NCBI GenBank assembly: GCA_024760905.1
Contig: CM045732.1
Coordinates: forward strand, 56,379,496 to 56,443,495
Source: Plotosus lineatus
Lineage: Eukaryota > Chordata > Actinopteri > Siluriformes > Plotosidae
Direction of reading: 5' to 3'
Length of the DNA: 64,000 bases
Under the pieces are notes generated by a model. It did not search any database. It saw only the letters and a list, made by a program, of their open reading frames with translations, and had not been told where the DNA came from. How positions within the stretch are numbered: position 1 is the stretch's first letter; the number at the start of each line of letters is the position of its first letter. Positions 57,830 through 64,000 of this stretch are shown one piece after another. The position numbers and the translations under genes were made by a program.

Positions 57830-58266
57830 GGAGAGGGAGAGAGGAGGAGGATCCCCTTCAATAACAGCTTCAGGTGAATCAGCCAAAGGTATTTTTTCTC
57901 TTTCTACTCGCTTTAGCGTGGATGACTCTTCTTCAGGATGTCGCTTTCTTTTCTTGAAGAACATTTCTAACATGCCTTCTTTTTGAAACCTTACAGAAGT
58001 GGCTCATGACCTCATCGTTAAAGGCGTTCACAGCGCTGCTAGCTTTAGCTTTATCAGGGTGATACAGCTCAACAACTTCCGGACTTCCAGAAAGTGTGCT
58101 TTCCCCTCCCTCTCGGTCTCGTTTTTTCTCATTTATTCTCATTTTTTCTTGCGCTATTTTTGCATTCAGCTACTGGATTTTGACTTCCGGGACAAAAAAA
58201 TTCTGGATTTTTTGGTAGAATTCCGATTTGTTCGAACTCTAAAGTGTTCGAGAACCGAGGTACCAC

Positions 58267-58268
<2 letters not shown>
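57830..58268 (-). mobile_element. Tigger/pogo transposon 3' end with transposase C-terminal remnant
   Basis: The minus strand reads VVELYHPDKAKASSAVNAFN and NDEVMSHFCKVSKRR, then FFKKRKRHPEEESS, the tail region of Tigger-type transposases. The terminal repeat on that strand is CAGTGGTACCTCGGTTCTCG, at 58249-58268. (TA)n at 57694-57760 lies just left and the other end was not found. Confidence 0.75.
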
Positions 58269-58311
<43 letters not shown>

Positions 58312-58798
58312 TAGATAGATAGATAGATAGAAATCGGTAGAATTCCGATTGTCTCGAACCTGAACTATTGATTAAATAACGGATACTCACAGGCTAATGC
58401 TTTTTGCCCTATAGCAAGCGAATCAGCTAAAAAGTTGTAATGTACAGGTTTATACATGAATTGTATAAAATTTTAATCTTGGTATTAATGGGCCCATAAT
58501 TATTATGCTTCAACCATTTCAACTTCAGTTTTTCAGAAATAGCGGAGTTAGTTGCTGCCTGTTTGTGCGGAAGTGTATACAATCTGCTCTGTGGACTTTT
58601 ACAGCCAATCTCAAAGTCCATTTATATGAGTCTTGATTTTACCTTCTGCCTTGTGGGAGTTGTACAGTACTACGTTATTCCTGAGTAAGCTGTATAGAGC
58701 TCTGAGTGCATAACACCAGCACGTATAGACAATATTCAAAAGGAGAGATTATAAGATAAAAGTCAAGAGGATTTAGCTTTGATTACAAGATAAAGGAT

Positions 58799-60738
58799 AT
58801 GCAACACTGGCAGGTAAGAGGATAGAGTGTATACTTGTACACTGAAGGAAGTTGTTTTTATCCAGCCTCCATGTCTGCTTTTAGCTTATTTAAATACATT
58901 TAAATGATAATGCTTTTGTTGTTGCGGGGAATTTTTGGGCTTACCTCAATAGCCATCCGGCTATGAGTCCTACTTACCGGTCACAGAGAGATCAAATCCA
59001 ATCACAAGAGACATCGATAGAGCAAACCCCAAAGAAATAGTACAAATGCTGCAAAAATGCGATTCAGAAATCTTTGAAAGGACGTCATGTGGAAATGCCA
59101 TATATCAGGTTTGTGTAGCTGTTCATAGTTTTATAAGTGTCCTGTATGTATTATATAATCACATATACAAATAATAGTGTTATTGTTTATAGACACTGAA
59201 CAGCTCGTCTGTGCTTCAGACAATAGTGGATGTGTCCAAAAGGGTTGAGTCAATTCTTAAGGTATGTAGACCACAGATACCAGAACAGTGTATAGCGACA
59301 ATCTGACTTATTGTATGTTAGAAATGTCTGAAAAATTATATTGAATATGCAATTGCAGTCAATCCACTGCTTGGTTCAACCTGTGTGCTGTGCAGCCTGA
59401 AATGTTTTTCTTGCTCATTAAAGTTATAAAAATAGTTATTTGAGATACCATAGCATTCCTGTCATCTCTGATCTGTTGAACTATTTTCCTTTAACCTTAT
59501 CCACAGGGTGTTTCTGCTTACTGACAGACACTCACTGAAATTGCTTTTTTTATTCTGCTTTTTGGTGTAAACAGTAGCAGAAGCTCTTGACCTTGTGTTG
59601 CTGTTTGATGAGTGTTTGAATGGATAATTACATAAGCGGGCAGGAGTACATGTGTTCCAGATAGTGTACTTTCTATAAGAATGCTTGAATAGAAATGAAT
59701 GGGAATCGGTGATCAATTAAGTGATTTATTACATTAGGATCCAGAAGGCAGTCTGATTGTCCTGAGTGGCTGTGGGACTTCAGGTCGTGTTGCATTTCTG
59801 TTGGCGGTAAAAATAAGCATCACCAAATATTTTCTCACATTACTGAGGTTCCGCACATTATTATACCTTGCTTGCAGTCATACCAGATGTAATTGATGAT
59901 TTCTATTAAATTAAGTTCTATTTTCTTTCCCTTGTGGTACTTTAGACATGCTTTAACAAATGGCTTGCTTCTCATTGGGAAAAGCAAATCTGTTCATACA
60001 TCATTGCTGGAGGTGACAAGTGAGTAAACATTTGCTGTTCAATTGTTACAATGGATTTTTTTCCCTTTCCCAGGAGTCGCCACAGCGACATCTGATCTGC
60101 ATGTTTGATTTAGCACAGGGGTTTTTTTTTTTAACTTCAGATGCCCTTCCTGACACAACCCTTTAGCAAGGGGCAGAAATACGCTGACGGCTATGCAGCC
60201 ACTCTTGACAAAAGTCTGCAATGGTTCTTTTACATGAACCTCTCAGCATAGACAGTGAGAGACATGGCCGATAACCCAGTTAGCTGCACTGGAGGGACAG
60301 TGACAACCTTGTGGAGAGTAGGACTTGAACCCCCAACCTTAGGATCAGAAATCCAGCACCCTTTACCACCAGGCCACCACCGCCCCACCAGATGTCACAA
60401 TAGATGACAGTGGAAAATGACACTAGTATTTCAAGTGTAGTTTTTTCTTCTTTCTTTTTTAAGAGCCCTGCTGACATCACAGGAGTCTCCAGAGGATGAT
60501 GCCTTGTTTGGAGCTCTTACACTAGACAAGGTAAATACTAAAGCAGGAAAGATGATAGCGGCATGCAAACATTAGCTTTCTAGTACTGTATAGTAATGTA
60601 CTCTCAAGTCATGTTACAGTGAAATAGGATAAGACCAAAACATTGGAATACTAAAGTGTGCCTTCATGTAACCATGATGTAAATAATCATTGAGAACAAT
60701 ATTAATAAAGTAACATGAAATATATACTGTATATATAA

Positions 60739-60785
<47 letters not shown>

Positions 60786-62806
60786 TGTGTATGTATATAT
60801 GAATGTTCTGTTAAAACCTTGTGTGGGCCTGAAACCAAATTTTACCTCTACTTACCCTGTGGAGGAGGTGAGTGAGAGGAGGATGGTAGCAAAGCTCACA
60901 TCCATCCTGTCCAACAGCTCTCACCCACTGCACCAGACTGTCGAGGAGCTAAGCAGCTCCTTCAGTGTACGACTGAGACATCCTCAGTGCAGGAAGGAGC
61001 GCTACCGCAGGTCGTTCATTCCCACCGCTATCAGACTGTACAACGCCACTTTGTAACTGTCTGTGAAAATACCGGTTATGTGCAATAAAAACCCCGTGCA
61101 CTTTAATCAACCACATCTACCCCACTGACTGTGAACCATATCAACCCATCTACTCTGCCCTCAGATACATTACACTTTAATATAGGCCAATCTATAAAGT
61201 TGCTCCATTCTTTTCTTTTATTGTTTAGTAATTTATACTATTTATGTATCTATTTATTTATTTACTTATATAATATATATGTATGTGTGTATGTTTGTAT
61301 ATGTATCTATTTTTGCTCCCCCTACTGATAGTACCTCAAGAGCCTGTAACAGTGAATTTCTCCATTGTGAGATTAATAAAGCTGTATCTTATCTTATCTT
61401 ATCTTATCTTACTTAATTTATGTAACACTTCACCAAAGAAAAGATACTGAAATGAAAAAATGTCACGTTCACGTTTCCTGTTCAAATGATTTTAATGGCT
61501 GTACCCAATTTCAATTTTAATTCGCCTATAAACTACATTTGAGGTTTTGATCATTAGTTACCGGGGATTTAGTTCAGTTGGTAGAGCGTCCGCTTTATCC
61601 TCCGGAAGGTCAGAGTTCTAATCCGGCCGCGTCATACCATAAGACGTTAAAATTTGGCAGTTGTTGCTTCCTGCTTGGTATTCAGCATCAAAGGATAGAA
61701 CAACACAATAACTGGCACTGCACAGTGGCAACAGGTGCCCAGAGCATAAAGCAAATTTCATGGATGTAATGTACTTTGACAATAAAGAATTATTATCGTT
61801 AAAATATTGGTCCTCAAAGTGATGTAGAAAGTTTTGACTGAACACCCTCAATATGACTGTTTCATTTCAATCATTAATCTGTGAACCACTTTAATGAAGC
61901 AGTTTAAAACAGAAGATGGATCTTTAATTATATTCAAGAATAGTAATTTCTAAATGGTAATTAAACAATATTGTGACACATGATGACATGCAGTTTATAG
62001 TTATAGAACAGTAGAAATTGGAGTTGTATCGGATTTAAGCTGAAAAAAATTGACATTAAAAAAGCACGACTTTTTTAGGTATTGTATACTTTTAAGTTAT
62101 CATGTTAAATACCTAGCTAATTAAAAATAATTAGTGGCTCTCTGATGATGGTACTCTGGAACAAAGCACTAACCAATTTCATACCAGTGAATATAATCCC
62201 ACCATTCCATCAACTTCAATGCTATTTTTAATGATTGTTTGGATTCAGCAAAATGCAATTCTGGATACACAACATCAGAGCTTCAGTACTTATGACCCAG
62301 AAAATGATACTGTAGCATATGTTAACATGTCCTTTATTATTTTCATGAACAGGCTTGTACGGGAAAGAAGTGTGTGCTCTTCATTGGAATATCCTGTGGC
62401 TTGTCTGTATGAAAAGTCAAGTAGTTTAATACATTGATTTGTCTGAAATATTTAAATTTTTTACTCTTAGCTCATAATCAACTTTTAATGCCAATGTGAT
62501 ATTTTCTTACTCAAAAGGCACCATTTGTTGCTGGCCAACTTGAATTTTGTCTAAGGAATCTGGACATCTTTACTCCGGTGCTGATTGGATTTAATCCTGT
62601 TGACATGGCACGGTACTGAAGATAAAACTAATCATCTTAAAAAGAAAAAATATTTGCTATCACTGTAGAATATTTTCAATGGCTGTTGTTATGTTGATAG
62701 GACTGAACCAATTCAGAGCTGTTCATTTCACTTCAAGGAGATTGCGGAAAAAATGACTGAAATGCAGAAACAGCAAAAGGCCTACGTGCTCAATCCAGCA
62801 GTCGGG
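58799..62806 (+). CDS. gckr: Glucokinase regulatory protein, 5' part
   Basis: Nine plus-strand coding exons join in phase: 58799-58813, 58953-59108, 59193-59261, 59738-59806, 59946-60019, 60464-60530, 62353-62406, 62518-62612 and 62701-62806. Together they encode about 235 residues of an expected 620 or so; the rest lies beyond the right edge. The first exon gives only MQHWQ, then PSGYESYLPVTERSNPITRD as in GCKR. The first SIS (sugar isomerase) domain is clear: IVLSGCGTSGRVAFLLA at about 88-104 is the phosphosugar-binding loop, followed by SYIIAGGDKALL, CVLFIGISCGLSAPFVAGQL, PVLIGFNPVDMAR and AYVLNPAVG. The protein binds and inhibits glucokinase in hepatocyte nuclei; fructose-6-phosphate promotes and fructose-1-phosphate relieves inhibition. 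The start codon is the only ATG in the open part of exon 1, so the N-terminus is shorter than in mammals, unless another upstream exon exists. Introns hold a SINE-B, a LINE end, a SINE and a Tigger-like copy. Confidence 0.95.
60055..60388 (-). mobile_element. SINE-B, tail type 1, in gckr intron 5
   Basis: Reverse copy from TTTTTCCCTTTCCCAGGAGTC to GGTGGTGGCCTGGTGG complement; full-length, moderately diverged. Confidence 0.8.
60740..60785. repeat. (GT)n microsatellite in gckr intron 6
   Basis: Long GT run ahead of the LINE fragment. Confidence 0.95.
60815..61412 (+). mobile_element. LINE 3' end (CR1/L2/Rex1-like) in gckr intron 6
   Basis: The plus strand reads VSERRMVAKLTSILSNSSHP, HQTVEELSSSFSVRLRHPQ, CRKERYRRSFIPTAIRLYNA and a stop. 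A 3' UTR follows, ending in AATAAAGCTGTAT and (CTTAT)n. It is the C-terminus of a LINE polyprotein, of a different family from the RTE-like copies. Confidence 0.8.
61562..61800 (+). mobile_element. tRNA-derived SINE of a separate family (SINE-D)
   Basis: Head GGGGATTTAGTTCAGTTGGTAGAGC with an A box, then AGAGTTCTAATCC as B box. The body has GTTGTTGCTTCCTGCTTGGT and CAGCATCAAAGGATAGAAC, and the 3' end is CTTTGACAATAAAGAATTAT. It lies in gckr intron 6; the tRNA-like head lacks a cloverleaf 3' half typical of a functional tRNA. Confidence 0.75.
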
Positions 62807-62872
62807 GTATAGACTCTCCTATCTGACTAAAATATGCTTAATGTATCTTCTAAAGACATTAAAATGTCAGTA

Positions 62873-63613
62873 TAAAATCGGCCCTCTACTTACTAAATTA
62901 ATCCATTCCAGTGCCTTTTTCGTAACCTGGAGTTTTCGTAAGTAAAGGTGCATTTTACATGTAAAACGTGTGATTCGTTTCAAGGCTCCCAAGACTACCC
63001 CATAAACCCTTTAAAAATTATATTATAATTTTTCCGAAATAATCGCCTCCTTCACTGTATCTCCGCTTTTAAGGCCTCCTTCTGCTTCAGTATCGTCCCA
63101 ATTGTAGAGGAGTTTCGGCCGTACTCCTTTTGCGATTTCACTCAACTACATCCCACTTTCGTATTTTTTCATTGTCGCCTGCTTCACTTCGATTGATAAC
63201 GGAGCCCGCTTCTTCTTTTCGGTGTCACCGGGAATCACTTTCTTGGGGTCCATGATGGATAATGAAATACAACGCTGCAATGATCACTCTCAAAAAAAAC
63301 TCACGAGTCAACAGTCCTATTCAACTCTCCTTCACGAACAAACAGGAAATAACAAAGAGGAAGTGACAAACAGGAAGTATGGGTACAGGAATGAGTACAG
63401 TTCAGCTCCCTCCTGGCCATTGGGAGGCCAGCGGGGCGGGATGTTGGGAGACAGCCAATGACAGAGCAATTTGTGCATTGTTTGAATGGCGCGTTTGGCA
63501 CTTTTCGTAAAAAAGAGGTTGTTTTTGTAAAAAGAGGATGAAAATTTAGGGAAATGTTTTTCGTAACCTGGATTTTTCGTATTCAGAGGTTTTCGTAAGT
63601 AGAGGGCTGACTG
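62873..63613 (-). mobile_element. Tigger-like element in gckr intron 9
   Basis: The right end is the complement of CAGTCAGCCCTCTACTTACG followed by TA; the left end is degraded to AAATCGGCCCTCTACTTACT. The minus strand holds MDPKKVIPGDTEKKKRAPLS again, now disrupted, as in the copy at 46.0-46.6 kb. Confidence 0.8.
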
Positions 63614-63709
63614 TATAGGCTTTTCATACTTGGTCATTTTTAAGGACCTGACGATTTATTAGTCATGTAATTCTTTTTAATATTTTGAGTGTATTGATAC
63701 AGTTTTATC

Positions 63710-63965
63710 TCTGGCTAGGCTCAGGCATTTCTGTGTGGAGTCTCATGTTCTCCTCATGCTTGTGTGGGTTTCCTCCAGGTTCTCCGTTGGCTGATCCAAA
63801 CTGCCCCTAGGTGTGGATGCGAGTGTGAATAGTTGTGTATGTGTTCCCCCTGCATTGGTCTGGCTAGTTGTTCAGGGTGTACCCAGCTTTCGTTCAGTGT
63901 CTCTTAAAATAGGCTCCGTCCTCCTCATGCCCGTTAGTAGGGATTAAGCAGTTTAGCAAATGAGT
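63710..63965 (+). mobile_element. SINE-C 3' part in gckr intron 9
   Basis: CATTTCTGTGTGGAGTCTCA, GTGTGGGTTTCCTCCAGG, GGTGTGGATGCGAGTGTGAA and GTTCAGGGTGTACCCAGC; the tRNA-like head is missing. Confidence 0.6.
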
Positions 63966-64000
63966 AAATGAGTGACTGTATAATCTCTTCTTTATTTTTT

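Noticed and set aside
61562..61640. Possible tRNA gene
   Set aside because: The head has A- and B-box-like motifs, but it continues into a SINE body ending in AATAAAGAATTAT and lacks a tRNA-like 3' half.

Overview
The window reads as AT-rich nuclear DNA from a teleost fish. It has vertebrate-type split genes with GT-AG introns, and dense short interspersed elements, non-LTR retrotransposon 3' ends, pogo/Tigger-like and hAT-like DNA transposons and long microsatellites of the kind common in ray-finned fish. I cannot name the species. Nothing bacterial, no CRISPR array and no free-standing RNA gene was seen; the tRNA-like A and B boxes found all belong to SINEs.

Four protein-coding genes are supported by exon-by-exon reading with matching splice phases. 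(1) A PLAAT/HRASLS-type (LRAT-domain) gene lies on the minus strand at about 14.2-15.4 kb; its expected catalytic cysteine reads as serine and its last exon is unresolved. (2) znf513, minus strand, 28.4-31.1 kb, is complete in four coding exons with nine C2H2 fingers, one more than I recall for the mammalian protein. (3) fndc4, minus strand, about 37.9-53.9 kb, runs from a signal-peptide exon through a fibronectin III domain and a membrane segment to a cytoplasmic tail, spread across 16 kb by repeat-filled introns. (4) gckr, plus strand, starts at 58.8 kb; nine coding exons are in the window and the gene runs off the right edge. Znf513, Fndc4 and Gckr are also close neighbours in mammals (human 2p23.3), so the right half is a conserved synteny block. 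fndc4 and gckr are divergent, with a CpG-rich probable promoter at 54.05-54.6 kb.

The 1-28 kb region is mostly repeats: a Tigger-like copy at each side of the first 12 kb in opposite orientation, a perfect 122-bp-arm palindrome at 7.1-7.4 kb, nested SINEs, a hAT element with an exact 8-bp target duplication, and an odd CGGAA-rich inverted-repeat element at 19.4-19.8 kb. Region 23.9-28.4 kb is a repeat-poor intergenic stretch. Region 32-38 kb holds SINEs with clear target duplications and a Tigger-like element carrying two separate LINE insertions. Intron 1 of fndc4 (41.2-53.9 kb) holds several Tigger-like copies, many SINEs and a 1.5-kb GAT/GAA-type minisatellite ending about 30 bp from a splice donor.

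The most interesting non-genic signal is a SINE family whose tRNA-like head and central body stay constant while the 3' end comes in three unrelated versions. One of these matches the 3' end of a LINE also present here, which suggests SINEs trading LINE tails. Family names for repeats come from recognisable motifs, not from a database comparison.
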